Below, piece by piece: positions 1 to 4,860 of a stretch of 5,098 nt of DNA; the first letter of the stretch is position 1; every line of letters begins with the position of its first letter. The position numbers and the translations under genes were made by a program. This DNA is from Oscillibacter sp. (lineage in GTDB: Bacteria > Bacillota > Clostridia > Oscillospirales > Oscillospiraceae). Location of the stretch: assembly GCA_017380995.1 (NCBI GenBank), contig JAFOCY010000071.1:1-5098 (forward strand), in the 5' to 3' direction. The notes below the pieces were generated by a model. The model saw nothing but the letters and a program-made list of their open reading frames with translations, was not told the origin of the DNA and did not search any database.

Positions 1-428
1 CGCCAGGTCTCATGGCAGAGGGAACCGGCCTGGTTCAAAAAGTCCTCGTAGCGCTCCGCGGGGATGCGGATGACATAGTTTGCGTGGCGGTAGCCGCTGG
101 AGCGGTTGCGGATATTGCTGGACTCCATGTAGCCGCCCATTTTCTCCACCAGGTCGGTGAGGGTCTGGTTGGTGGTCTCAAAGTCCAGTGTCTCCATTTC
201 AAGGCTGGCGGTGCGGATCAGCTTCTGGCCGGAAATCACGGTCCCGCCGTCTCCGGCAGACTGCGTCATGCTCATCTCCATGTCTGCGCCGTAGTAGTAT
301 TCCTCCGCCATGGGAGCCGAAGCGGCAGGGGCGGAGGCAGCGGGGGCTTCTTCCATCTTTGCGCCGCAGGCCGTAAGGGCCAGGAGCAGCAGCGCCGCCG
401 TGGTCAGGGCAAAGAGTCTCTTTTTCAT
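1..428 (-). CDS. DUF4349-type lipoprotein, N-terminal part (C-terminus outside window)
   Basis: Reading from the ATG at 428-426, 142 codons are visible before the window edge cuts the gene. AGGAGG lies about 8 nt upstream of this ATG and decides the start. Residues 1-20 form a lipoprotein signal peptide (MKKR, then a hydrophobic stretch) ending in the lipobox L18-T19-A20-C21, so the mature protein should be lipid-anchored at Cys21 on the outer face of the membrane. A low-complexity Ala/Pro/Ser linker with a tandem repeat (APAAS, APAAS, AP) spans about residues 28-39. From about residue 67 the sequence resembles the start of DUF4349: KLIRTASLEMETLDFE, then GGYMESS (98-104), then YVIRIPAERYEDFL (118-131). 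The molecular function of DUF4349 is unknown; members are often encoded near ECF sigma/anti-sigma genes. The family call rests on motif recall, not a profile search. The gene is divergent from the flavoprotein gene at 623. Confidence 0.8.
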   Translation of the reverse strand, partial: MKKRLFALTTAALLLLALTACGAKMEEAPAASAPAASAPMAEEYYYGADMEMSMTQSAGDGGTVISGQKLIRTASLEMETLDFETTNQTLTDLVEKMGGYMESSNIRNRSSGYRHANYVIRIPAERYEDFLNQAGSLCHETW

Positions 429-497
429 CCTTTTGTCCTCCTTTATCCTTGATTCGATTCTTTCATCCGCGCTTCCAAACGCGTCCTTACTCATATT

Positions 498-522
498 GAC
501 GCAAAAACAGGGAAAAAGTTCC
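498..522 (-). promoter_or_regulatory. Putative ECF-sigma-type promoter for the DUF4349 lipoprotein gene
   Basis: On the minus strand GGAAC (522-518) is followed by a T run, then a 16-nt spacer in total, then CGTC (501-498). This matches the -35 (GGAAC/TGAAAC) and -10 (CGTC/CGTA) pattern of ECF sigma factors such as SigW. Transcription would start near 490, giving a 5' UTR of about 60 nt before the ATG at 428. I saw no better sigma-A promoter on this strand between the gene and 560. This is a pattern match only. Confidence 0.5.
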
Positions 523-562
523 ACCCTTTTTTGTAACTTTTTCATGTTTGGTGCAAAAACCA

Positions 563-591
563 TTGAAGAATCCTGTCTCCAACGTTAAAAT
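563..591 (+). promoter_or_regulatory. Putative sigma-A promoter for the thioredoxin-reductase-like gene
   Basis: TTGAAG (563-568) and TAAAAT (586-591) are separated by 17 nt, each matching consensus at most positions. The start site would fall near 598, leaving a short leader of about 25 nt that contains only the GGAGG ribosome binding site (611-615) before the ATG at 623. Confidence 0.5.
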
Positions 592-622
592 AATGCCATC
601 GAACAAACGCGGAGGTATTGCT

Positions 623-1429
623 ATGTCTTACGATGTCATCGTTCTCGGCGGCGGCCCCGCCGGCATGAGCGCGGCACTGAATGTTCTCTCCCGGGGCCGC
701 AGCGCCCTGGTGGTATCCAACCCCTTGCAGGAAAATCCCCTCTGGCAGGCGGAAAAGGTGGATAACCACCTGGGGATGCCTGCCCAGTCCGGCGCGGAAA
801 TGCTCACCAACCTCCGCCGCCACGCGGAGGAGGCCGGGGTGGTGTTCCGGGAGGGCCGGGTGGTCTCCGCCATGGCGCTGGAGGACACCTGGTATGTCTC
901 CATCGGCGCGGAGATGGAGACGGCCTCAGCGTTGGTGCTGGCCAGCGGCGTCCTGCGGGGCCGGAAATTCCCCGGCGAGGCGGAATTCCTGGGCCGGGGC
1001 GTGAGCTACTGCGCCACCTGCGACGGAATGCTCTACCGGGGCAAAAACGTGGTGGTCCTGGGATACACGGACTCCGCCCGTGAGGAGGCGGAGTTCCTCT
1101 CCTCCATCGGCTGCTCCGTTACATATTTTGAAAAGCCCAAAACCTGTATCATCGAAGGCGACCGCCAGGTGGAGCGGGTGACGGTGGACGGCGAGACGGT
1201 GGCGTGCGATTGCGCGTTCCTTCTCCGGCCCGCCATGGCTCCCACGGACCTGTTCCCGGGCCTTACAGTGGAGGGAAACTTTGTGAAGGTGGACCGGAAG
1301 ATGGCCACCAACCTCCCCGGCCTTTTCGCCGCGGGAGACTGCACCGGCGGCCCCCTCCAGGTCAGCAAGGCCATTGGCGAGGGCCTCATCGCCGGCCAGA
1401 GCGCCGCCGCTTACTGTGCTAAAAAATAA
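623..1429 (+). CDS. Thioredoxin-reductase-like FAD disulfide oxidoreductase, short form with degenerate NADPH domain
   Basis: This 268-aa protein is homologous to bacterial thioredoxin reductase. It opens with the FAD-binding Rossmann motif GGGPAG (residues 9-14), carries the redox-active CATC (C130, C133) followed by DG as in TrxB, and ends with the second FAD motif, including AAGDC (236-240) and the region through GEGLIAG. It should be a cytoplasmic enzyme passing electrons through FAD to the disulfide of a small partner protein. The ATG at 623 is chosen because GGAGG (611-615) sits 7 nt upstream; an in-frame TTG at 548 has no such site. At 268 aa it is about 40-50 residues shorter than usual TrxB (about 310-320). 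The loss is in the central domain: the expected GxGxxA is GYTDSA (147-152), and the HRR segment that holds the NADPH 2'-phosphate is absent, the chain going from VTYFEKPK (166-173) almost straight to the closing strands. NADPH use is therefore doubtful; ferredoxin-linked flavin thioredoxin reductases of clostridia are a known precedent. The true donor and partner are not shown by the sequence. It appears monocistronic. Confidence 0.85.
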   Translation: MSYDVIVLGGGPAGMSAALNVLSRGRSALVVSNPLQENPLWQAEKVDNHLGMPAQSGAEMLTNLRRHAEEAGVVFREGRVVSAMALEDTWYVSIGAEMETASALVLASGVLRGRKFPGEAEFLGRGVSYCATCDGMLYRGKNVVVLGYTDSAREEAEFLSSIGCSVTYFEKPKTCIIEGDRQVERVTVDGETVACDCAFLLRPAMAPTDLFPGLTVEGNFVKVDRKMATNLPGLFAAGDCTGGPLQVSKAIGEGLIAGQSAAAYCAKK

Positions 1430-1456
1430 AAGGCCCTTTTGGGCCTTTTATTTTTT
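1421..1456 (+). terminator. Strong intrinsic terminator overlapping the flavoprotein stop codon
   Basis: A perfect 16-bp inverted repeat (1421-1436 against 1441-1456) surrounds a TTTT loop. The GC core is GGCCC/GGGCC, and the flanks are A-rich on the left and T-rich on the right (TTTTATTTTTT). The TAA stop at 1427-1429 lies inside the left arm. Because both tails are A/T runs, the structure could also terminate minus-strand transcripts arriving from the gene at 1625-2245. Confidence 0.9.
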
Positions 1457-1463
1457 ATACTAA

Positions 1464-1618
1464 TTCTTAATAAAACGATTAAATCGTTTTATTGAGCCGC
1501 GTTATGCGGCTCGGCGGCGTAGCCACCAAGAATGTTGTCAATACTTTTCTTGTCCAGCCATGGCGGGTGCGGCGCATTGCGCCGCAATAAAAAGATTTTT
1601 AAATCTTTTTATCAAGAA
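1464..1618. repeat. 155-bp two-armed palindromic element with three hairpins per arm
   Basis: The left arm runs from TTCTTA (1464-1469) to CAAGAA (1527-1532); the right arm from TTCTTG (1547-1552) to CAAGAA (1613-1618). The arms are imperfect reverse complements. Each arm holds an AT-rich hairpin (1469-1479/1483-1493; mirror 1587-1598/1601-1612), a GC-rich hairpin (1494-1500/1506-1512; mirror 1569-1575/1579-1585), and a third stem with one central mismatch (1513-1518/1522-1527; mirror 1554-1559/1562-1567). The 14-nt centre is 1533-1546. It fills almost the whole gap between two convergent genes. It resembles a MITE- or REP/BIME-type repeat, but copy number cannot be known from one window. No coding potential is seen. 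Confidence 0.75.
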
Positions 1619-1624
1619 ACAGTA

Positions 1625-2245
1625 TTATCGGATCATTGCCTTGATCTTATCCCGCAGCGCGCCAAAATACAGCTTGCGGATGGGGTTGTCCACTTCGCCG
1701 TAGAGCTTATCGCCCAGGACCGTGGCCACCATCTGGTACATCCCGCAGGCAGTCTCAAAGGCTTCGCCGTCCGTTTCGGCAAGGCTGGTATCCACGCTGC
1801 CCAGGACCTCCGTCTTTTCCCGGTTGGTCACAAAGACCGTGGCCGCGCCATCCTCCACCCGGCAGTCCAGACGGATGGGCGCACTCCCCTCATAGGCGGA
1901 CAGAAGAGCCTCCTCACTTTCGTAGCCGGAGGTTTTGAACCAGGCCTCCTGATAGATCTCCTCCATGGCGGTGTAGAGCTGCTGCTCTTCCTTTTCGTCG
2001 TCCTCGCTGGGGAAGAACTTGGAAATATACAGCTCCAAGGCAGACTGCTGCTCCCGCAGCACCAGGTTTGCAAGGCGTCCGGCCTCCTCACGGGTGGGAC
2101 AGTACTGGTGCAGCAGCTCCGCCACCACGCCGGCAAGGCCCACGGAGAGGTTGGTCACCACCTCTTCCAGGCTCCCCTTTTCCTCCTCCGTCAGCTCCAG
2201 GGAGATGTCAAAATCGCCCTTTTTATCATTTGCTTGGAATTTCAT
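1625..2245 (-). CDS. Hypothetical acidic, mostly helical protein (206 aa)
   Basis: I do not recognise this family. The start is the ATG at 2245-2243 (MKFQANDKKGDFDIS), because AAGGAG (2258-2253) lies 7 nt upstream; ATGs at 2251 and 2266 are in frame but too close to, or upstream of, that site. There is no signal peptide or membrane segment, so it is probably cytoplasmic. The N-terminal half is Glu-rich and looks helical (LTEEEKGSLEEVV, then TREEAGRLANLVLREQQSALEL), followed by an acidic patch (SEDDEKEEQQ, about residues 76-85). The C-terminal half has beta-like stretches (APIRLDCRVEDGAATVFVTN, about 115-134) and a basic helical tail ending KLYFGALRDKIKAMIR. No catalytic motif is evident. Codon use and frame continuity look native. 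It is the last gene of the minus-strand cluster, directly after the cysS terminator with no room for its own promoter, so it is probably expressed by read-through from cysE-cysS or from a promoter inside cysS. A link to cysteine metabolism would be inference from position only. Confidence 0.8.
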   Translation of the reverse strand: MKFQANDKKGDFDISLELTEEEKGSLEEVVTNLSVGLAGVVAELLHQYCPTREEAGRLANLVLREQQSALELYISKFFPSEDDEKEEQQLYTAMEEIYQEAWFKTSGYESEEALLSAYEGSAPIRLDCRVEDGAATVFVTNREKTEVLGSVDTSLAETDGEAFETACGMYQMVATVLGDKLYGEVDNPIRKLYFGALRDKIKAMIR

Positions 2246-2264
2246 ATCCATTCTCCTTTGTTTC

Positions 2265-2293
2265 AAAACGGCGCGCCCTTGGCGCGCCGTTTT
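2265..2293 (-). terminator. Short-tailed intrinsic terminator between cysS and the hypothetical gene
   Basis: A perfect 13-bp stem (2265-2277 against 2281-2293) with a 3-nt loop starts about 10 nt after the cysS stop. Its core contains GGCGCGCC in both arms. The minus-strand tail is only TTTT before GAAAC, so termination may be incomplete. The ribosome binding site of the next gene begins 6 nt beyond the stem. Confidence 0.75.
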
Positions 2294-2302
2294 TGCGGTC
2301 AG

Positions 2303-3748
2303 TTAAACTCTCTTCCAGCTTGCGCCGCCCTTGGTATCGACGATCTCGATGCCCGCGGCCTTCAGCTCGTCGCGGATGCGGTCCGCCTCGGCGAAGTTCT
2401 TGGCCTTCTTGGCCTCGTAGCGGGCCAGGACCAGGGCGTCGATGGCGGGATCGCCCTCGCCGGTGACGGTGTAGCCGCACTCGGTCTCGGCGGTCTTTGC
2501 CTTGGCCTGCTCGGCCCGGCGTGCCTCGGCCTTCTTCACAAGATCCAGGGAGAGGACCTTGTCATAGTCATCCAGGATGGCCAGCTTCGTGGCGTCAGTG
2601 GTCTTGGCCTTGAGCACATCGAAAATGGCGGTGACACCCATGGAGGTATTGAGGTCGTTGCTCATCTGCTTGACGAACTTCTCACGATACTCTGCGAACA
2701 CGGCTTGGTCCACCTCACCCTCGGGCTTGAGACCAGCGATGCGGTTCACCAGCTTATTGAAGGCTGCGGCGGCATTGTCCAGGTTCTCGTAGGAGAAGAC
2801 CAGAGCTTTGCGGTAGTGGCTCTGGAGGCAGAAGTAACGGTAGACGATGGGATCGTAGCCCTTCTCCTCCAGGAGGGAGACGGTGAGGAACTCACCCTTG
2901 GACTTGCTCATCTTGCCGCCGGCGGTGTTCAGGTGGGCAACATGGAGCCAATGGGGGCACCATTCGTGGCCCAGATAGCTTTCAGACTGGGCGATCTCGT
3001 TGGTGTGGTGGGGGAAGGCGTTATCCACGCCGCCGCAGTGGAGGTCCAGATACTCGCCGTTGTGCTTGAGGGAGATACCGGTGCACTCGATGTGCCAGCC
3101 GGGATAGCCCACGCCCCAGGGAGAATCCCACTTCAGGGCCTGGTCCTCAAACTTGGACTTGGTGAACCAGAGGACGAAGTCGTTCTTGTTGCGCTTGTTG
3201 GTGTCCTCTTCCACGCCCTCGCGGACGCCCACGGCCAGATCCTCCTCGTCGTGGTCATTAAAGACATAGTAACGGCTGAGCTTGGAGGAATCGAAGTACA
3301 CGTTGCCGCCGGCAAGGTAGGCGTACTCCTTCTCAATGAGGGTGGAGACGATCTTGATATAGTCGTCAATGCAGTTGGTGGCAGGCTCCACCACGTCGGG
3401 CCGCTTGATGTTCAGCTTCCTGCAGTCTTCAAAGAAAGCGTCGGTATAGAACTTGGCGATGTCCATGACGGTCTTATTTTCCCGCTTGGCACCCTTGACC
3501 ATCTTATCCTCGCCCTCGTCGGCATCGGAGGTCAGGTGGCCCACGTCGGTGATGTTCATGACGCGGTTGACATCATAGCCGGTGTAGCGCAGGAACTTTT
3601 CCAGCACATCCTCCATGATATAGGAGCGGAGGTTGCCGATATGGGCGAAATGGTAAACGGTGGGACCGCAGGTGTACATCTCCACACGGCCGGGGGTATG
3701 GGTCTTGAATTCTTCTTTTTTATGGGTAGCAGAGTTATAAAGATACAT
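2303..3748 (-). CDS. cysS: Cysteinyl-tRNA synthetase
   Basis: This 481-aa class I aminoacyl-tRNA synthetase activates cysteine with ATP and charges tRNA-Cys in the cytoplasm (EC 6.1.1.16). It starts MYLYNSATHKKEEF and shows the family signatures in order: MYTCGPTVY with the zinc ligand C27; the HIGH-type signature HIGN (36-39); WHIECTG with C222; the region ending FPHHTNEIAQSE with H247 and E251; and KMSKS (279-283). C27, C222, H247 and E251 correspond to the four zinc ligands of the E. coli enzyme, where zinc selects cysteine over serine. The C-terminal helical part includes the usual ARYEAKKAKNFAEADRIRDEL segment (about 441-461). Length is slightly above the E. coli protein (461 aa), and all key residues are present. 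The start at 3748 is fixed by GGAGGAGG 6-8 nt upstream, inside the last codons of cysE. The cysE stop directly touches the cysS ATG (TAAATG), so the two are probably translationally coupled and share T-box control. Confidence 0.98.
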   Translation of the reverse strand: MYLYNSATHKKEEFKTHTPGRVEMYTCGPTVYHFAHIGNLRSYIMEDVLEKFLRYTGYDVNRVMNITDVGHLTSDADEGEDKMVKGAKRENKTVMDIAKFYTDAFFEDCRKLNIKRPDVVEPATNCIDDYIKIVSTLIEKEYAYLAGGNVYFDSSKLSRYYVFNDHDEEDLAVGVREGVEEDTNKRNKNDFVLWFTKSKFEDQALKWDSPWGVGYPGWHIECTGISLKHNGEYLDLHCGGVDNAFPHHTNEIAQSESYLGHEWCPHWLHVAHLNTAGGKMSKSKGEFLTVSLLEEKGYDPIVYRYFCLQSHYRKALVFSYENLDNAAAAFNKLVNRIAGLKPEGEVDQAVFAEYREKFVKQMSNDLNTSMGVTAIFDVLKAKTTDATKLAILDDYDKVLSLDLVKKAEARRAEQAKAKTAETECGYTVTGEGDPAIDALVLARYEAKKAKNFAEADRIRDELKAAGIEIVDTKGGASWKRV

Positions 3749-4417
3749 TTAGGATTCCTCCTCCATTTGTTTGAGTTGTCTGATCTGCTGTTCCAGCTGG
3801 CAGATCCGCTGGGCAAGGCCCACGATGTCAGCTTCCACAGGGTCTTTCACATCCACCTGGTCCACGCAGTCTGCGTAATACACAGGTTTTACGCCCTTCT
3901 GGCGGGCGATCTGGGCGGGAACGCCCACGGCGGTACAGTTGGGCGGCACTTCCCGCAGCACAACGGCGCCGGAGGCGATGCGGGCATTGTCCCCTACCCG
4001 GAAGGGGCCCAGGACCTTGGCGCCGGAGCCGATGAGGACGTTGTTGCCAATCGTAGGGTGGCGCTTGCCGGAGTCCTTTCCGGTGCCGCCCAGGGTCACA
4101 CCCTGGTAGATCAGGCAGTCGTCTCCGATCTCGGCAGTCTCACCGATGACGATACCCATGCCGTGGTCAATGACCAGGCGGCGGCCGATGGTGGCACCGG
4201 GATGGATCTCGATGCCGGTCCAGCAGCGGCTCCACTGGGAGACGCACCGTGCCAGGAAGTGAAGCTCATGTTTGTAGAGCCAGTGGGCCACCCGGTGGTA
4301 CAGGACGGCGTGAACGCCGGGGTAAAGCAGGAAGATCTCCAGCTTGCTGCGGGCGGCGGGGTCACGGCGCTGGTAGGCCGCAAGCAATCCGCCCAAACGG
4401 GATATACGCTTTGCCAT
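3749..4417 (-). CDS. cysE: Serine O-acetyltransferase
   Basis: This 222-aa enzyme transfers acetyl from acetyl-CoA to L-serine, giving O-acetylserine, the first committed step of cysteine synthesis (EC 2.3.1.30); it acts in the cytoplasm. A short helical N-terminal domain (about 1-65) leads into a left-handed beta-helix of hexapeptide repeats (about 66-180). Visible signatures are EIHPGATIG (70-78), IDHGMGIVIGET (83-94) with the catalytic His at H85, GVTLGGTG (106-113), RHP (119-121), and VPPNCTAVGVPA. Residue 70, aligned with the E. coli catalytic-dyad Asp, is Glu. The C-terminus (198-218) is a heptad-patterned helix (I198, L201, I205, L208, I212, L215) and ends MEEES, not in the Ile used elsewhere to dock into cysteine synthase. 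The ATG at 4417 is chosen because AAGGAG (from about 4432) lies about 10 nt upstream, while an in-frame ATG at 4426 is only 1 nt from it; the 3-residue difference does not affect function. It is the first gene of the T-box-controlled cysE-cysS operon. Confidence 0.95.
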   Translation of the reverse strand: MAKRISRLGGLLAAYQRRDPAARSKLEIFLLYPGVHAVLYHRVAHWLYKHELHFLARCVSQWSRCWTGIEIHPGATIGRRLVIDHGMGIVIGETAEIGDDCLIYQGVTLGGTGKDSGKRHPTIGNNVLIGSGAKVLGPFRVGDNARIASGAVVLREVPPNCTAVGVPAQIARQKGVKPVYYADCVDQVDVKDPVEADIVGLAQRICQLEQQIRQLKQMEEES

Positions 4418-4449
4418 GGGATACATACTCCTTTTTCTGCGGGGGGATG

Positions 4450-4484
4450 AAAAAACGCCTCCCGCACATAAAGTGCGAGAGGCG
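4450..4484 (-). terminator. T-box-controlled intrinsic terminator upstream of cysE
   Basis: A 12-bp stem with one G-U pair (CGCCTCTCGCAC at 4484-4473 against GTGCGGGAGGCG at 4467-4456) closes a TTTAT loop and is followed by six T residues (4455-4450) on the minus strand. Its 5' arm includes CTCTC, which can instead pair with GAGAG just before the T-box motif, so terminator and antiterminator are mutually exclusive. Confidence 0.93.
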
Positions 4485-4683
4485 ACGAATCGCGGTTCCA
4501 CTCTCTTTTGTCACTCAAAAGGGACCTTTGACGTAAGGCCGGACGGGGGGCTTCCACATCCCCCGCGCTCCCGGACGCACTTCACAGACTCCGCCGCAGG
4601 TACGCTTTCAGCCGGTGACGCACCCTCTCTGGTCTTTGGAACTTCTGCTACTCTTTCCGTTCAACGCGCTATTCGGTTTATAT
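4450..4683 (-). promoter_or_regulatory. T-box riboswitch leader, tRNA-Cys-responsive, controlling cysE-cysS
   Basis: The minus-strand leader carries the conserved T-box sequence AGAGTGGAACCGCG (4504-4491), directly followed by an intrinsic terminator. Upstream are stem I elements: GGAAAGAGTAG (4658-4648), an AG-bulge AGAGAGGGTG (4630-4621), and a specifier region GAAGTGCGTC in which UGC (4579-4577) is the likely cysteine codon. The antiterminator bulge UGGA (4500-4497) is complementary to a UCCA 3' end, fitting the U73 discriminator typical of tRNA-Cys. A stem III-like hairpin (TCAAAGG, TCC loop, CTTTTGA) lies at about 4532-4516. GAGAG before the T-box can pair with CTCTC in the terminator's 5' arm, giving the antiterminator. 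Uncharged tRNA-Cys should stabilise it and allow read-through. The start near 4683 is inferred from the promoter. Confidence 0.93.
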
Positions 4684-4689
4684 CATAGT

Positions 4690-4718
4690 ATATTAGCAGG
4701 AATGAAAAGACGTGTCAA
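4690..4718 (-). promoter_or_regulatory. Sigma-A promoter for the T-box leader and cysE-cysS
   Basis: On the minus strand TTGACA (4718-4713, perfect -35 box) is followed by 17 nt and TAATAT (4695-4690). The start site is expected near 4683, just ahead of the T-box stem I. TATACT, 3 nt further downstream, is an alternative -10 box with a less favourable spacing of 20. Confidence 0.8.
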
Positions 4719-4734
4719 GAGGGCGCTCTTGACA
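4713..4734. promoter_or_regulatory. 22-bp palindrome joining the two divergent -35 boxes (possible operator)
   Basis: TGTCAAGAG (4713-4721), GGCG, CTCTTGACA (4726-4734) is a perfect 9-bp inverted repeat with a 4-nt centre. Each arm contains a consensus TTGACA -35 box, one for each divergent promoter. Six of the nine pairs follow automatically from having two inverted -35 boxes; only GAG/CTC adds further symmetry, so an operator role is tentative. Confidence 0.45.
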
Positions 4735-4757
4735 ATGATTCTTTCCTATGTTATAAA
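4729..4757 (+). promoter_or_regulatory. Sigma-A promoter for the pnuC-like gene
   Basis: TTGACA (4729-4734, perfect -35 box), a 17-nt spacer and TATAAA (4752-4757) form a strong plus-strand promoter, with transcription expected to begin near 4764. This leaves a structured leader of about 110 nt before the ATG at 4874. Confidence 0.75.
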
Positions 4758-4763
4758 CTTCCT

Positions 4764-4860
4764 GAATCAAATATTCCTGCCACCGGGTAGGATGGATGCA
4801 TGGCATCTATCGGCACATCGTTAGGTCTTTGAAGATGTGCGGATAGGTGTCTTATTTTTT
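4764..4860 (+). promoter_or_regulatory. Attenuator-type leader (unidentified riboswitch or other sensor) of the pnuC-like gene
   Basis: Three hairpins can form in order: A, TCCTGCC (4775-4781) with GGTAGGA (4786-4792); B, GATGGATGC (4791-4799) with GCATCTATC (4803-4811), loop ATG; C, the terminator at 4802-4851. B and C both need 4803-4811, and A and B overlap at 4791-4792, so they form a switch: B is the antiterminator candidate and C the terminator. I do not recognise the aptamer class. The space is too short for TPP or FMN aptamers. A leader-peptide or protein-binding mechanism is also possible. Confidence 0.6.
4802..4860 (+). terminator. Intrinsic terminator/attenuator just upstream of the pnuC-like start
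   Basis: The base stem pairs 4802-4811 with 4842-4851 (10 bp, three G-U pairs). After one G-G mismatch, GCACATC (4813-4819) pairs with GATGTGC (4834-4840) around a 14-nt loop. The stem is followed by TTATTTTTT (4852-4860). The T run ends 2 nt before the AGGAGG ribosome binding site, so the hairpin must be bypassed for the gene to be transcribed. Confidence 0.75.

Noticed and set aside
12..588. Plus-strand open frames over the DUF4349 gene and its upstream region.
   Set aside because: The opposite strand has a clear lipoprotein signal, lipobox, ribosome binding site and DUF4349-like sequence; the plus frames have none of these.
548..622. Upstream TTG start extending the flavoprotein by 25 residues.
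   Set aside because: It has no ribosome binding site and would place the FAD motif about 25 residues further in than usual; the ATG at 623 has GGAGG at the right distance.
1532..4450. A 972-codon open frame on the plus strand opposite the hypothetical gene, cysS and cysE.
   Set aside because: It is in exact codon register with all three minus-strand genes, so it stays open simply because those GC-rich genes avoid TTA, CTA and TCA codons. It has no ribosome binding site, and its product has no recognisable domain.
4418..4501. N-terminal extension of cysE (starts at 4501 or 4426).
   Set aside because: The extension would run through the T-box terminator and T run, and the only ribosome binding site fits the ATG at 4417.
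4416..4824. Plus-strand open frames across the T-box region, including one ending in MDAWHLSAHR.
   Set aside because: They lie over a well-supported minus-strand T-box leader and promoter region, lack ribosome binding sites and show no protein family features.
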